Of a DNA stretch of 64,000 nt, positions 1 to 8,978 are shown in pieces (position 1 is the first letter of the stretch; each line of letters starts with the position of its first letter). The notes below the pieces were generated by a model. It did not search any database. It was not told the DNA's origin and saw only the letters and a program-made list of their open reading frames with translations. The stretch covers positions 744,001 through 808,000 of the forward strand of contig NZ_CP083951.1 in the NCBI RefSeq assembly GCF_006440675.2, in the 5' to 3' direction. The DNA comes from Mesorhizobium sp. B2-8-5 (lineage in GTDB: Bacteria > Pseudomonadota > Alphaproteobacteria > Rhizobiales > Rhizobiaceae). A program made the position numbers and the translations under genes.

Positions 1-1
1 G

Positions 2-1012
2 GGCAACGGCCCGCATCTGATGTTTGCCGGCCATACCGATGTCGTTCCGGTGGGCGACGAGGCGGCCTGGACGCATCCGCCCTTCGCCGCCGAAATCGCC
101 AATGGCGAGATGTATGGCCGCGGCGCCGTCGACATGAAGGGCGGCATTGCCTGCTTCATTGCCGCGGTGGCGCGCCATGTCGCGAAGAATGGCGGGCCAA
201 AGGGCTCGGTGTCGCTGCTGATCACCGGCGACGAGGAAGGACCGGCCATCAACGGCACGACGAAGCTGCTCGACTGGGCGGCGGCCAAGGGCGAGAAATG
301 GGATGCCTCGATCGTCGGCGAACCGACCAATCCGGATGCGCTCGGCGACATGATCAAGATCGGCCGGCGCGGTTCGCTGTCGGGCAGCGTGACCGTCAAT
401 GGACGCCAGGGCCATGCCGCCTATCCGCAGCTTGCCGACAACCCGGTGCGCGGGCTCATCAGCCTGGTCGACGCGCTGCTCCATCCGGTGTTCGACAAGG
501 GAACCAAGGATTTCCAGCCGACCAACCTCGAAGTGACGTCGATCGATGTCGGCAATCCGGCGACCAACGTCATCCCGGCCAAGGCGACGGCCATTTTCAA
601 CATCCGCTTCAACGACACCTGGGATGCGGAGACCCTCCAGGCCGATATCCACAACCGGCTCGACCAGGCCGCCGGGCGCAAGAAATACCGGCCGGGCAAG
701 AAGGCGCCGGTCGAGTACGAGCTCGTCTGGCGCGATCGGCCGAGCCATGTCTTCCTCACGCGTGACGAAAAGCTGATCGATACGCTGGGCAGCTCGGTCA
801 AGGCGGTGGTCGGCAAGACGCCGGCGCTCTCCACCTCCGGCGGTACGTCGGACGCGCGCTTCATCAAGGATTTTTGCCCGGTGGTCGAGTTCGGCCTGGT
901 CGGCAAGACCATGCATATGGTGGACGAGCGCGTCGCGCTTGCCGACCTCGAGACGCTGACGCAAATCTACGAACGCTTCATCGAAGACTGGTTCGGACAA
1001 GGCCTTTCGTGA
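2..1012 (+). CDS. dapE: succinyl-diaminopimelate desuccinylase, 5' end outside window
   Basis: Zinc-dependent M20-family hydrolase that removes succinate from N-succinyl-LL-diaminopimelate, a late step of lysine and peptidoglycan-diaminopimelate synthesis in the cytoplasm. Metal-ligand motifs are visible in order: [19 protein letters not shown], the TGDEEGPA Glu pair, VGEPTN, and the C-terminal MHMVDE histidine. The reading frame is open to the window edge, so about 40 N-terminal residues lie upstream; roughly 336 residues are present against about 375-380 for the family. The stop codon is followed after 2 bp by the next start, which suggests co-transcription with the small membrane protein downstream. 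The assignment is firm. Confidence 0.95.
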   Translation, partial: GNGPHLMFAGHTDVVPVGDEAAWTHPPFAAEIANGEMYGRGAVDMKGGIACFIAAVARHVAKNGGPKGSVSLLITGDEEGPAINGTTKLLDWAAAKGEKWDASIVGEPTNPDALGDMIKIGRRGSLSGSVTVNGRQGHAAYPQLADNPVRGLISLVDALLHPVFDKGTKDFQPTNLEVTSIDVGNPATNVIPAKATAIFNIRFNDTWDAETLQADIHNRLDQAAGRKKYRPGKKAPVEYELVWRDRPSHVFLTRDEKLIDTLGSSVKAVVGKTPALSTSGGTSDARFIKDFCPVVEFGLVGKTMHMVDERVALADLETLTQIYERFIEDWFGQGLS

Positions 1013-1014
1013 CC

Positions 1015-1620
1015 ATGCTTTCGGCGGACGAAACCTATGCTTCGCTGGCCGGCGCCTGGCGGCTGATGTTCGGCAAGGCCGACGGCTTGCGCCTGCTCGA
1101 CCTTTCGGCCGACGGTTTCTGGAATTCCTTCTTCGCCATTGTCGTGGCGGCGCCGGCGCTGATCGTCGGCTGGGTCGGGATAGCCAATGAGATCGGCGAT
1201 CCGGACGCCTTCGCCGGACGCCTCGGCATGCTGATACGGCTGGCGACCGTCGATATCGGCTCCTGGGTGCTGCCGCTGGTGGCGCTCGCGCTGGTCGCGC
1301 CGCGCGCCGGCATCGGCGGCCGCTTCGTCCACTATGTCGTCGCTTCCAACTGGACGTCGGCGATCATCGCCTGGCTGATGCTGCCCTCGGCGCTGCTCAG
1401 GCTCTTCCTGCCTTCGACCAGCGACGTGAACAGCCTCGTGTCGCTGTTCCTGTTCGCGCTCTCGATGGTGCTGACATGGCGCATGACCAATGCATCGATC
1501 GGCAGGGGCGCCGCCGTGGGCACCACCGTGTTCGTCGGCATGTTCATTGCCTCGCTGCTCGTCCTGTTTGGCTTGCAGGCACTGCTCGGCATCGACATAC
1601 CGGACGGCACGACGGGCTGA
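1015..1620 (+). CDS. five-helix integral membrane protein of unknown function
   Basis: About 201 residues, beginning MLSADETYASLAGAW and starting 2 bp after the dapE stop. I chose this ATG because it directly follows dapE; the same frame stays open further upstream, but only inside dapE. After a soluble N-terminal stretch, five hydrophobic segments are visible (around residues 35-55, 83-100, 115-135, 142-160 and 170-195). No catalytic motif was recognised. The tight spacing implies an operon with dapE, but nothing in the sequence links it to lysine synthesis. It resembles the Yip1-like or uncharacterised inner-membrane proteins found beside dapE in rhizobia. Function unknown. Confidence 0.8.
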   Translation: MLSADETYASLAGAWRLMFGKADGLRLLDLSADGFWNSFFAIVVAAPALIVGWVGIANEIGDPDAFAGRLGMLIRLATVDIGSWVLPLVALALVAPRAGIGGRFVHYVVASNWTSAIIAWLMLPSALLRLFLPSTSDVNSLVSLFLFALSMVLTWRMTNASIGRGAAVGTTVFVGMFIASLLVLFGLQALLGIDIPDGTTG

Positions 1621-1722
1621 TCTTTGCAAACCCTGGCAAAGTCATTTCGCCTGCGGAAATGGCCGAACGGGCGCGCAAGCACCACGAGACCCACTCGCAG
1701 AAGAAGCCGTGAAGCGCCGCCC

Positions 1723-2478
1723 TCAGGCGTCCTCCGGATAATCCACCCCGACGAGAAACAGTCCATCCGGCGGCGCAACCTGGCCGCAGGCGGCGCGGTC
1801 GCGCGCTTCGAGCGCCGCCTTGAGATCGGCGGCGCCCCAGGAGCCGTCGCCGACGCGCTTCAGCGAGCCGACCATCGAGCGAACCTGGTTGTGCAGAAAA
1901 GAGCGGGCCGAACTGCGCACCTCGATGAAGTGGCCATCGCGGCTGACGTCGAGGCGGTCAAGCGTGCGAACCGCGCTTTCGGCCTGGCACTGGGTGGAGC
2001 GGAAGGTGGTGAAATCGTGCCGGCCGAGGAGCACCTTGGCAGCCTCATGCATGGCCTCGGCGTCGAGGCTCTTCGGCACCCACCAGATCTTGCCCTTTTC
2101 CAGCGCCGCCGGCGCCCGGCGATTGAGGATGCGATAGAGATAGTGGCGGCCGGTGGCGGAAAAGCGCGCGTCGAAGCCGTCGGCGACCACGGCCGCTTTC
2201 AGGACGGCGACGCGCGCGCCGGCCGCCTGCAGATGGGCGTTCACCGCATCGCGCACCTTGTCGCCCGACCACGCTTTGGCCAGGTCGACATGCGCCACCT
2301 GGGCAGTGGCGTGCACGCCGGCATCGGTGCGGCCGGCGGCACGTATTCTCACGGCCTCGCCGCAGAACTTTTCGATCGCCTGCTCGATCGCCTGCTGCAC
2401 CGAGGGCTGGTCGGCCTGATGCTGCCAGCCGGCGAACTGGCTGCCGTCATATTCGATATCGAGCCGAAAACGCGGCAT
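1723..2478 (-). CDS. truA: tRNA pseudouridine(38-40) synthase
   Basis: Isomerises uridine to pseudouridine at positions 38-40 of the tRNA anticodon arm. The protein is 251 residues, the usual family size. The N-terminus ([19 protein letters not shown]) is typical, and the catalytic aspartate lies in GRTDAGVHA near residue 52. The [10 protein letters not shown] and [11 protein letters not shown] stretches also match the family. It is the last gene of a leftward cluster (def, fmt, GNAT, truA), with 23 bp between the GNAT stop and its start. A translation-related operon of fmt, def and truA is common in Rhizobiales. Confidence 0.96.
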   Translation of the reverse strand: MPRFRLDIEYDGSQFAGWQHQADQPSVQQAIEQAIEKFCGEAVRIRAAGRTDAGVHATAQVAHVDLAKAWSGDKVRDAVNAHLQAAGARVAVLKAAVVADGFDARFSATGRHYLYRILNRRAPAALEKGKIWWVPKSLDAEAMHEAAKVLLGRHDFTTFRSTQCQAESAVRTLDRLDVSRDGHFIEVRSSARSFLHNQVRSMVGSLKRVGDGSWGAADLKAALEARDRAACGQVAPPDGLFLVGVDYPEDA

Positions 2479-2501
2479 GCCAGCTGTGCTTTCGCCTTAA
2501 C

Positions 2502-3008
2502 CTAGGCGGCTAAAGCGGTGAAGGCTGAAGCGTAGACCAGCTTGCCGGTCTCGGGCGAGTCGCCCCAGGCCAGCGCCTGCAGCGCCTCGCCCTGGTACTC
2601 GCTTTCGAACTTTCCGGCGCGGGCGTGGGTGTAGCCGAAGCGGCCGTAATAGACCGGATCGCCCAGAACCACGGCCAGCGTCTCGCCGGCTTCCTTGAGC
2701 CGCACATGCGCCTCGCGGATCAGCGCGCCGCCGATGCCGGTGCCGTGGAAGGAGGGCTCGACCGCCAGCGGCGCCAGCGCGACAGCGGCGAACTGCTTGG
2801 CGCCGTTCTGCACGAAAAGCCGCGAGAAAAGAATATGGCCGACGACCTGGCCGTCTTCCTCGGCAACCAGTTCGACGACGGCATCGCCGCCGGTGACAAT
2901 CGCGTCGACCAGGCCGGCTTCCGCCTGCTGGCCAAAGGCATGCTCTTCGACGAGGCGGATCGCCTCGCGATCCCGCGGCGTCGCCGCGCGTATCGACATC
3001 ATGCTCAT
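2502..3008 (-). CDS. GNAT-family N-acetyltransferase (YhbS-like)
   Basis: About 168 residues with a GCN5-related acetyltransferase fold. The acetyl-CoA pyrophosphate-binding motif ([10 protein letters not shown], near residue 93) and the [13 protein letters not shown] motif of YhbS-like enzymes are visible. The start overlaps the fmt stop by 4 bp (ATGA), so translation is probably coupled. The acceptor substrate cannot be read from the sequence. Position between fmt and truA may simply be conserved operon architecture rather than evidence for a role in translation. Confidence 0.88.
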   Translation of the reverse strand: MSMMSIRAATPRDREAIRLVEEHAFGQQAEAGLVDAIVTGGDAVVELVAEEDGQVVGHILFSRLFVQNGAKQFAAVALAPLAVEPSFHGTGIGGALIREAHVRLKEAGETLAVVLGDPVYYGRFGYTHARAGKFESEYQGEALQALAWGDSPETGKLVYASAFTALAA

Positions 3009-3940
3009 GTGAGTTTCATTCCTTTTTCGATCTTGGCTCCGCGCAAAAACTCCTGCGCGGCGGCAGGCCTTCCGCCCGCCCGTTGAACTTCGACCAGCCT
3101 GACCGCGCCCGACCCGCAGGCGACCGTCAGCCGGTCATCGAGAATTCCTCCCGACTCGCCGACGCCATCCGAGAGCGTCGAGCGAAGCAGTTTCAGCCGC
3201 TCCGTGCGGCCGCCAATTTCGACCTCGCACCACGCGCCCGGAAAGGGCGAGAGGCCGCGAATGTGATTGTGGACTTCGCCAGAAGGCCGCGTCCAGTCTA
3301 CGCGTGTCTCCGATTTATCGATCTTTCGGGCGTAGGTCACCCCTGCCGTCGCCTGTTGGGCAAATGTCAGACAATTTATCCCCAACTGGGCGAGCGCCTC
3401 AACCATCAGCGAAGCGCCCTGAACCATCAGCAGGTCGTGCAATTCGCCGGCCGTCATATCGGGTGCGATGGCGACTTTTTCAACCATTGCCACCGGCCCG
3501 GTGTCCAAACCTTCTTCCATGCGCATGATCATCATGCCGGTCTCCGCATCGCCGGCCATGATCGCGCGCTGGATGGGAGCAGCACCACGCCAGCGTGGCA
3601 AAAGCGAGGCGTGGCCGTTCAGACAGCCCAGCCTCGGCGCGTCCAGAACGGCCTTTGGCAGCAGCAGCCCGTAGGCGACGACCACGGCGACATCGGCCTG
3701 CAAGGCTGCGAAAGCCTGCTGCTCGGCCTCGCTTTTCAGCGACGTCGGCGTCCGAACGTCGAGCGCCAGCCGCTCCGCCTCGCGCTGCACCGGCGAGGGC
3801 GTCAGCTCCAGCCCGCGCCGGCCGGCGGCGCGCGGCGGCTGGGTGTAGACGGCCGCGATCTCGTGGCCGGCCTCGGCGATGGCGCGCAAGGTCGGCACGG
3901 AAAAATCCGGCGTGCCCATGAAGATGACGCGAAGCGGCAT
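3005..3940 (-). CDS. fmt: methionyl-tRNA formyltransferase
   Basis: Transfers a formyl group from 10-formyl-tetrahydrofolate to initiator Met-tRNA. Length 311 residues, as expected. The N-terminal formyltransferase domain (about 1-190) has [14 protein letters not shown], the catalytic Asn-x-His in [14 protein letters not shown] and the EEGLDTG aspartate. The C-terminal tRNA-binding domain has [11 protein letters not shown] and [13 protein letters not shown]. It lies downstream of def (59 bp) and overlaps the GNAT gene by 4 bp. Def removes the formyl group that Fmt adds, so the pairing is functionally coherent. Confidence 0.97.
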   Translation of the reverse strand: MPLRVIFMGTPDFSVPTLRAIAEAGHEIAAVYTQPPRAAGRRGLELTPSPVQREAERLALDVRTPTSLKSEAEQQAFAALQADVAVVVAYGLLLPKAVLDAPRLGCLNGHASLLPRWRGAAPIQRAIMAGDAETGMMIMRMEEGLDTGPVAMVEKVAIAPDMTAGELHDLLMVQGASLMVEALAQLGINCLTFAQQATAGVTYARKIDKSETRVDWTRPSGEVHNHIRGLSPFPGAWCEVEIGGRTERLKLLRSTLSDGVGESGGILDDRLTVACGSGAVRLVEVQRAGGRPAAAQEFLRGAKIEKGMKLT

Positions 3941-3998
3941 GACGTCCTGCGATCCTGTCTCGTGGCAGCTCCAGGTGCTCGCGCGGTCCAGACCGCCC

Positions 3999-4529
3999 CT
4001 ACCCTACCATCTTGCCCGGCACCTTGTCCCTGGCGAGCTTCTTGAACTTCCTCACCACCATGTCGCGCTTCAGCTTCGAGATGTGGTCGATGAACAGCAC
4101 GCCGTTGAGATGGTCGATCTCGTGCTGCAGGCAGGTGGCCATCAGGCCTTCCGCCTGCATCTCCTGCAGCTTGCCGTCGCGGTCGAGATACTTCACCCGC
4201 ACCGAAGCCGGGCGCTCGACCTCGGCATAATAGTCCGGGATCGACAGGCAGCCTTCCTCATAGACGGAACGCTGGTCGGAACTTTCGAGCACTTCCGGAT
4301 TGATGAAGACATGCGGCTCCGGCGGCTCGCCTTCCTTGGCGAGGTCGATGACCAGCAGCCGCCGCGGCTCGCCGACCTGGATCGCCGCAAGGCCGATGCC
4401 CGGCGCGTCATACATGGTGTCAAGCATGTCGTCGGCGAGCTTGCGCAAATCGGCATCGACGCGCTCGACCGGCTCGGAAACCTGGCGCAGGACGGGATCG
4501 GGAAGGATGATGAGAGGCTTGATCGACAT
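3999..4529 (-). CDS. def: peptide deformylase
   Basis: Removes the N-formyl group from nascent proteins using a ferrous iron or zinc centre. The protein has 176 residues. All three signature motifs are present: [17 protein letters not shown] (metal cysteine) and QHEIDHL (HExxH metal ligands and catalytic Glu). It is the first gene of the leftward def-fmt-GNAT-truA cluster and is divergent from rmuC, so its promoter should lie in 4530-4632. Confidence 0.97.
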   Translation of the reverse strand: MSIKPLIILPDPVLRQVSEPVERVDADLRKLADDMLDTMYDAPGIGLAAIQVGEPRRLLVIDLAKEGEPPEPHVFINPEVLESSDQRSVYEEGCLSIPDYYAEVERPASVRVKYLDRDGKLQEMQAEGLMATCLQHEIDHLNGVLFIDHISKLKRDMVVRKFKKLARDKVPGKMVG

Positions 4530-4632
4530 GGCGTCTCACCTAAGACCTCGCTTGAAAAGCGTCAACCGGGGCATCTTTGGCTTGTTCACGTTTTGATCTG
4601 TGCCAGGCGGCCGAATCGGTTATGCTGGCCAA

Positions 4633-5886
4633 ATGAACGACATGACCTCCATGCTTTCCGAGCCCATCGCGCGGCTTGGCGCCACGACCATCACGCTTGG
4701 CCAGGCGCTGGCTTTCGGCGCAATCCTCCTGCTTGCGCTGTTCGTGGCGCTCGTGGTCGCCTTGTGGCGCGCGGCCGGGGCGCGCGCGGTGGCGGCCGCC
4801 GAAGCCGCCGACCATGCCCGCGATGCCGAGGCGAGAATGGCCGACATTATGCAGGCGCAGGCCGAGATGCAGGGGCGCATGGGCGCGATCGCCGAAGTTT
4901 TTGGGGCGAGGCAGGCCGAGCTCACCCAGTCGCTCGGACAACGGCTCGACGCCATGACCGGGCGTCTCGGCCAGACCATGGCCGAGCAGACCAAGTCGAC
5001 GCATGAGAGCCTGGCCAAGCTGCAGGAACGGCTGGCGGTGATCGACACCGCGCAGGGCAACATCCAGTCCTTGGCCGGCCAGGTCGTGCAGTTGCAGGCA
5101 ATCCTCTCCAACAAGCAGACGCGCGGCGCCTTCGGCCAGTCGCGGATGGAGGCGATCGTCGCCGACGGCCTGCCGCACGGCGCCTACGAATTCCAGGCCA
5201 GTCTGAGCAATGGCAGCCGGCCCGACTGCCTGGTGCGGATGCCGAACGGCGCGCCGATGCTGGCCGTCGACGCCAAGTTCCCGCTCGAAGCCTGGAACGC
5301 CATCCGGGCCGCCGAGGGCGCCGACATGCAGAAGGCGGCGGCGCAGGCTTTTCGGCGCGACATCGAGATACATATCCGCGATATCGCCGAAAAATACCTG
5401 ATCCAGGGCGAGACGCAGGACACCGCCTTCATGTTCGTGCCGTCGGAATCGGTGTTCGCCGAAATCCATGAGAACTTCGAGGCGGTGGTGCAGAAGGCGC
5501 ACCGCGCCCGCGTCGTCATCGTCTCGCCCTCGCTGCTGATGCTGTCGATCCAGGTCATCCAGTCGATCCTGAAGGACGCCCGCATGCGCGAGCAGGCGCA
5601 TCTGATCCAGGGCGAGGTCATCCGGCTGATGGAGGACGTGGCGCGGGTCGACGAGCGGGTGCGCCGGCTGCAGACGCATTTCGGCCAGGCGACCAAGGAC
5701 ATCGACGACATCCTGGTCTCGACGTCGAAAGTGACCAAGCGCGGCCAGAAGATCGAGGCGCTGGAGTTTGCCGAGGGCGAGGCCGAGCCGCCGCGCAACG
5801 GGCCGGCCAAGGTCGAGGCCGGGGCGCGCGTGGCCGATTCAAAGACGGGTCAGCTCAGGCTGCGCGTCGTCGAAGGCGACGAGTAG
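4633..5886 (+). CDS. rmuC: DNA recombination protein RmuC
   Basis: About 417 residues. An N-terminal membrane helix (about residues 22-42, AILLLALFVALVVALW) is followed by a long Ala/Glu/Gln-rich coiled coil (about 50-160) and the RmuC domain with the nuclease-like motif LAVDAKFPLEAW and conserved FMFVPSESVFAE. RmuC limits rearrangements at inverted repeats in E. coli; its biochemical activity is not settled. I took the ATG at 4633, just before the transmembrane segment, over an in-frame upstream ATG at 4600. It is divergent from def. Confidence 0.92.
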   Translation: MNDMTSMLSEPIARLGATTITLGQALAFGAILLLALFVALVVALWRAAGARAVAAAEAADHARDAEARMADIMQAQAEMQGRMGAIAEVFGARQAELTQSLGQRLDAMTGRLGQTMAEQTKSTHESLAKLQERLAVIDTAQGNIQSLAGQVVQLQAILSNKQTRGAFGQSRMEAIVADGLPHGAYEFQASLSNGSRPDCLVRMPNGAPMLAVDAKFPLEAWNAIRAAEGADMQKAAAQAFRRDIEIHIRDIAEKYLIQGETQDTAFMFVPSESVFAEIHENFEAVVQKAHRARVVIVSPSLLMLSIQVIQSILKDARMREQAHLIQGEVIRLMEDVARVDERVRRLQTHFGQATKDIDDILVSTSKVTKRGQKIEALEFAEGEAEPPRNGPAKVEAGARVADSKTGQLRLRVVEGDE

Positions 5887-5942
5887 TCGCGGAAGATTCG
5901 GCCAATCGCCAAGGCTCGCGCCAGCTGGCCGATCCGATAGCG

Positions 5943-6347
5943 CTATTGCTCTTCCGTCGTCGCCATGCCCTCGAATTCCGGAAGCCAGCGCAGGGCCGAC
6001 CGGTGCCATTTCTGCTGTCTGGGAACCAAGTCCTGACGCTGCCGCGCGGTCCCGACCCTGATCCCATAAACCTTCGGACCATCGCCGACCGACGTTGCAT
6101 AAAGATGCGAGCCGCAGTCGGCACAAAAAGCCTGGGCGCGCCTGGCGCCGCTTGCCACGACCTTGATGTAGATCTTCGGCGCGCCCCTGGTGATCCGGTA
6201 GTCGCTTTCCGGCGCCGGAACGGTCACCCGAAAGGCCGTGCCGGTCAGCTGCTGGCAGTCGGTGCAGTGGCAGATCGAGGTCTTTTGCGGATCGACTTCC
6301 GCCTCATAGGCGATCGCGCCGCAGTGGCATCCGCCGTCGATTTTCAT
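5943..6347 (-). CDS. GFA-family zinc-binding protein
   Basis: Small 134-residue protein of the glutathione-dependent formaldehyde-activating enzyme (Gfa/CENP-V) fold. Zinc-ligand cysteines are seen in order: GGCHCGAI near residue 6, ICHCTDCQQLTG near 26 and FCADCGSHLY near 80. Most members of this family are of unknown substrate, so activity on S-hydroxymethylglutathione should not be assumed. It stands alone between rmuC (convergent) and the cation transporter gene. Confidence 0.85.
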   Translation of the reverse strand: MKIDGGCHCGAIAYEAEVDPQKTSICHCTDCQQLTGTAFRVTVPAPESDYRITRGAPKIYIKVVASGARRAQAFCADCGSHLYATSVGDGPKVYGIRVGTARQRQDLVPRQQKWHRSALRWLPEFEGMATTEEQ

Positions 6348-6384
6348 TGCCTTTTCTCCCTAGAAAAACTTCGCCGCCTCAAGC

Positions 6385-7344
6385 CTAACTCTCGTCCGAA
6401 GCCTCGGCGATGGCCTCGCGCCGCTGCTCCCATGTGCCAGTCGTTTGCGGCTTGACGAAGAGCCTGGATATCTGCGGCATTTCCTGCTTCAGCGTTGCCT
6501 CCAGGCGCTCGACGCAGGCCTCGATCTCGGGCGCGGTGAGATGATCCTCGAATTCGATGCTCAAACCCGCGACGATTTCCTCCGGCCCGATATGGACGCT
6601 CAGGATTCCGTTCGCCCGCTGGACCGCCGGATCCTCCTGGACGATCGCCAGCACCTTCTTCTGCACTTCGGACGAGGCAGGTTCACCGAGCAGCAGGCCC
6701 TTGCTCTCGCGCGCCAGGAAGATGGCCGTGGCGCCGAGGATGATGGCGATGCCGATCGAGCCGACGCCATCGAGCTCGGGGACTTCCAGAAGTTCGGCCG
6801 ACAGGATGCCGGCGAAGGCGACGATAAGGCCAAGCAGCGCGGCGCTGTCCTCGAACAGCACCGTGTAGACGCTCGGATCCTTGCTCGACTGCACAGCCTG
6901 CAGCCAGCCTTGCTTACCCTTCTGCTGCCGGAACTCCTTCAGCGCCACCAGCCATGAGCTGCCCTCGAAGACGAAGGAGAGAGCAAGCACGATGTAGTTG
7001 ACCTTGGCATTGACGACCGGTTCGGGCGCCATGATGTGGATAACGCCCTCATAGAAGGAAACGCCGGCGCCGAGCGCGAACACCAGAAGCGCCACGATGA
7101 AGCTCCAGAAATAGAGCTCGCGTCCGTGGCCGAGCGGGTGGGTGCGGTCGGGCGGTCGCGCGGCGCGGTGCATGCCATAGAGCAGGAGCCCGCCATTGCC
7201 GGTGTCGACCAGTGAATGCACGCCCTCCGACAGCATGGAGGACGAACCGGTGAAGAACGCCGCCGCGAATTTGGTCAGCGCGATCGCCAAATTGCCGGCG
7301 AGCGCGGCATAGATCACTCGTCTTGACCCGCTATGTCCTGCCAT
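6385..7344 (-). CDS. cation diffusion facilitator family transporter
   Basis: About 319 residues, a proton-coupled exporter of divalent metal ions in the inner membrane. I place the start at the ATG beginning MAGHSGSRRVIYAALAGN; the frame is open further upstream, but that extension has no family-like sequence. Helix 2 carries SEGVHSLVDTGN, a variant of the family metal-site motif. Several further helices and a cytoplasmic C-terminal domain (HIGPEEIVAGLSIEFED) follow. The motif is not the canonical HxxxD of ZitB/FieF, so the ion is uncertain. The next gene upstream (7568) is divergent. Confidence 0.88.
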   Translation of the reverse strand: MAGHSGSRRVIYAALAGNLAIALTKFAAAFFTGSSSMLSEGVHSLVDTGNGGLLLYGMHRAARPPDRTHPLGHGRELYFWSFIVALLVFALGAGVSFYEGVIHIMAPEPVVNAKVNYIVLALSFVFEGSSWLVALKEFRQQKGKQGWLQAVQSSKDPSVYTVLFEDSAALLGLIVAFAGILSAELLEVPELDGVGSIGIAIILGATAIFLARESKGLLLGEPASSEVQKKVLAIVQEDPAVQRANGILSVHIGPEEIVAGLSIEFEDHLTAPEIEACVERLEATLKQEMPQISRLFVKPQTTGTWEQRREAIAEASDES

Positions 7345-7567
7345 TCGATCTCCCGGCGCGCCCGAGCATTGATGCCCGCCCAGGCGAAACTCCACAGACA
7401 ATGCGCCAGGCAGTCCGAAGTTCAAGCCACCATAGCGCGCTCGAGCCAGCATGGCGTCGGGAAACCGGTTGACATCCGGCTGGACGGCTTCGCAAGCGAG
7501 GCGGGGCCTCTTGCGGTCCGGCATTTCTCTTGTTTCACTTGCACGTCCACAATCGGAGGAGCGAATC

Positions 7568-7693
7568 ATGGCTAAAGGTGCGATGAAGGCGGGCAAGGAA
7601 GCCCGCAAGCCGAAGAAGGACGCCAAGAAGCCCGCTGCGGCCCCGGCTCCGAAGGCGCCGCCGGTCAAGGCGATGCGCATAAAGGAAAAGTAA
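7568..7693 (+). CDS. small lysine/alanine-rich basic protein
   Basis: A 41-residue open frame beginning [17 protein letters not shown] and ending MRIKEK. A good ribosome-binding site (cggagga) lies about 7 bp before the ATG, and a hairpin terminator follows at 7735. The composition is almost entirely Lys, Ala, Pro and Arg, like short nucleic-acid-binding or histone-H1-tail-like peptides. No domain was recognised. The Shine-Dalgarno site and terminator make it a likely real short gene; the function is unknown. Confidence 0.65.
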   Translation: MAKGAMKAGKEARKPKKDAKKPAAAPAPKAPPVKAMRIKEK

Positions 7694-7734
7694 GCGGCCG
7701 AAATTCGGTCGATCCGGCTCAATGCAGACTTTGA

Positions 7735-7766
7735 ACCGGCGGCATGACAGTGCTGCCGGTGTTTTG
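7735..7766 (+). terminator. rho-independent terminator after the small basic protein gene
   Basis: ACCGGCGGCA pairs with TGCTGCCGGT (one G-T mismatch) around a 6-nt loop and is followed by gttttg. It ends the 7568 transcript just before the guanidine riboswitch leader. Confidence 0.6.
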
Positions 7767-7796
7767 TTGATCGGGAAACAGGCCACCCCATATCAA

Positions 7797-7845
7797 GGGC
7801 GAGGACGACCTCGCTTCCCCGAAAACCGGCCGGGACGACCCGCCA
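7797..7845 (+). promoter_or_regulatory. guanidine-II (mini-ykkC) riboswitch upstream of sugE/gdx
   Basis: Two short hairpins, each capped by an ACGA tetraloop. P1 is GCGAGG-ACGA-CCTCGC (7799-7814) and P2 is CGGG-ACGA-CCCG (7831-7842), separated by 16 nt. Paired ACGR loops on GC-rich stems define the guanidine-II class, in which two guanidinium ions stabilise loop-loop pairing and free the ribosome-binding site. P2 ends 44 nt before the start codon of an SMR transporter, the gene most often controlled by this class. Confidence 0.9.
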
Positions 7846-7886
7846 CCAGGCATCTCAAGCGATGCCGGAATGACGGAGTGTCTTCG

Positions 7887-8201
7887 ATGTCCTGGATTCT
7901 TCTTTTCTTCGCCGGCCTGTTCGAGATCGGCTGGGCGATCGGCCTCAAATATACCGACGGCTTCTCGAAGCCGCTGCCGACCCTTCTCACCATTGCCTCG
8001 ATGATCGTCAGCCTCGGCCTGCTCGGGCTGGCGCTGAAGACCCTGCCCGTCGGCACGGCCTACGCGGTGTGGACCGGCATCGGCACCGTCGGCACGGCGC
8101 TGCTCGGCATCTGGCTGCTCGGCGAGCCCGCGACGATTGTCCGGCTCGCCTGTATCGGCCTGATCGTCTGCGGCATCGTCGGGCTGAAACTGGTCGCCTA
8201 A
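7887..8201 (+). CDS. gdx: guanidinium exporter, small multidrug resistance family
   Basis: 104 residues and four transmembrane helices. The conserved helix-1 glutamate (Glu13) with Trp16 is in [12 protein letters not shown], and the [12 protein letters not shown] motif lies in helix 3. SugE-type SMR proteins of this kind are proton-coupled guanidinium exporters (Gdx). The upstream guanidine-II riboswitch strongly supports guanidinium rather than quaternary ammonium compounds as substrate. The ATG was chosen because the SMR family starts there ([16 protein letters not shown]) and gagtg lies just upstream. Older annotation would be sugE. Confidence 0.93.
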   Translation: MSWILLFFAGLFEIGWAIGLKYTDGFSKPLPTLLTIASMIVSLGLLGLALKTLPVGTAYAVWTGIGTVGTALLGIWLLGEPATIVRLACIGLIVCGIVGLKLVA

Positions 8202-8240
8202 AAGCGCGTCGCGTCGAAACGGATTCACGCGATGCGCTTT
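8201..8240. repeat. palindromic intergenic hairpin after gdx
   Basis: AAAGCGCGTCGCGT (8201-8214) pairs with ACGCGATGCGCTTT (8227-8240), 13 of 14 matched. The form is typical of small palindromic repeats scattered in Mesorhizobium genomes, and it may also act as the gdx terminator. Confidence 0.6.
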
Positions 8241-8302
8241 AAATTAGCCCGTTATCCGCAGCACAAACGCGTTCAGGGCCGCTTTCGGCGACCCTGAGCC
8301 AT

Positions 8303-8322
8303 TTTTCCTGGAATTGCTCTAG
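8303..8322 (-). repeat. short dispersed repeat end, shared with 10068-10087
   Basis: On the minus strand this reads CTAGAGCAATTCCAGGAAAA, matching 19 of 20 bases at 10068-10087. It is the boundary of a dispersed palindromic element and includes the stop codon of the neighbouring leftward gene. Confidence 0.6.
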
Positions 8323-8747
8323 CGGGCGGAGAAGCCCGGAGGCGTGCGGCCGACGCGTGCCTTGCGAGCGGCGTAGCGTGCGTCACGCTTGGCCTTGCGC
8401 GCGGCCTCATCGGCAAGTTCGAAAGCGATGCGCTCGGAGTCCTCGGCCTCGCGGCGCTTGGCCTCTTCGGCCGCCGCAGCTTCCGCCGCAAGACGCGCCG
8501 CTTCAGCAATCGCCTCGCGCTCGGCCTTCTGGGCCGCTTCGCGCGCCAGCTTTTCCTGCTTCAGCCTTGCCTTTTCCGCCTCGCGGATGGCGCGGGCCTC
8601 AAGGATAGCCTTGCGTTCGGCCTGGCGAGCCAGCACTGTCGGATCATCCGCCGCCGGTTTTGCCTTGAAGCGCTCGAGCAGCGCCTTCTTTGCCTCGTTC
8701 GCGGCATTGCGCCGCTCGAAAATGTCTTTTTCCCTGTAGATAGCCAA
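8319..8747 (-). CDS. DUF6481-type charged helical protein
   Basis: About 142 residues, rich in Ala, Glu, Lys and Arg, almost certainly one long helix or coiled coil. The segment ALLERFKAKPAADDPTVLAR followed by RKAILEARAIREAEKARL matches a short alphaproteobacterial family of unknown function. I favour the TTG start at 8747 (MAIYREKDIFERRN), which has GGAAG at a normal distance; a GTG at 8753 is the alternative. Its stop codon lies within the repeat end at 8303-8322. It stands alone, convergent with gdx. Confidence 0.75.
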   Translation of the reverse strand: MAIYREKDIFERRNAANEAKKALLERFKAKPAADDPTVLARQAERKAILEARAIREAEKARLKQEKLAREAAQKAEREAIAEAARLAAEAAAAEEAKRREAEDSERIAFELADEAARKAKRDARYAARKARVGRTPPGFSAR

Positions 8748-8978
8748 GTGCACTTCCCTGCAGTCTATTCGCGACGCTTACATACGCGTGAAAGCGGCAA
8801 GTTCAAGCGCCAAAACGGTATACCAGCCATGAAAAATCCGGGCTTGTTGCCGAAGGGATACGGCTCGGCAGCGCGCGATGCACTGTTCACAGATCGCACC
8901 TCTGGCGGGCAGAACGGTAGATGGCTACCTCTAGTGCCGACAAGCAACACCCATATGAACACTTCAGGATAAAACCAG

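Noticed and set aside
1624..1712. Possible short gene ending HETHSQKKP after the dapE-linked membrane protein
   Set aside because: No ribosome-binding site or conserved pattern; only a short open stretch.
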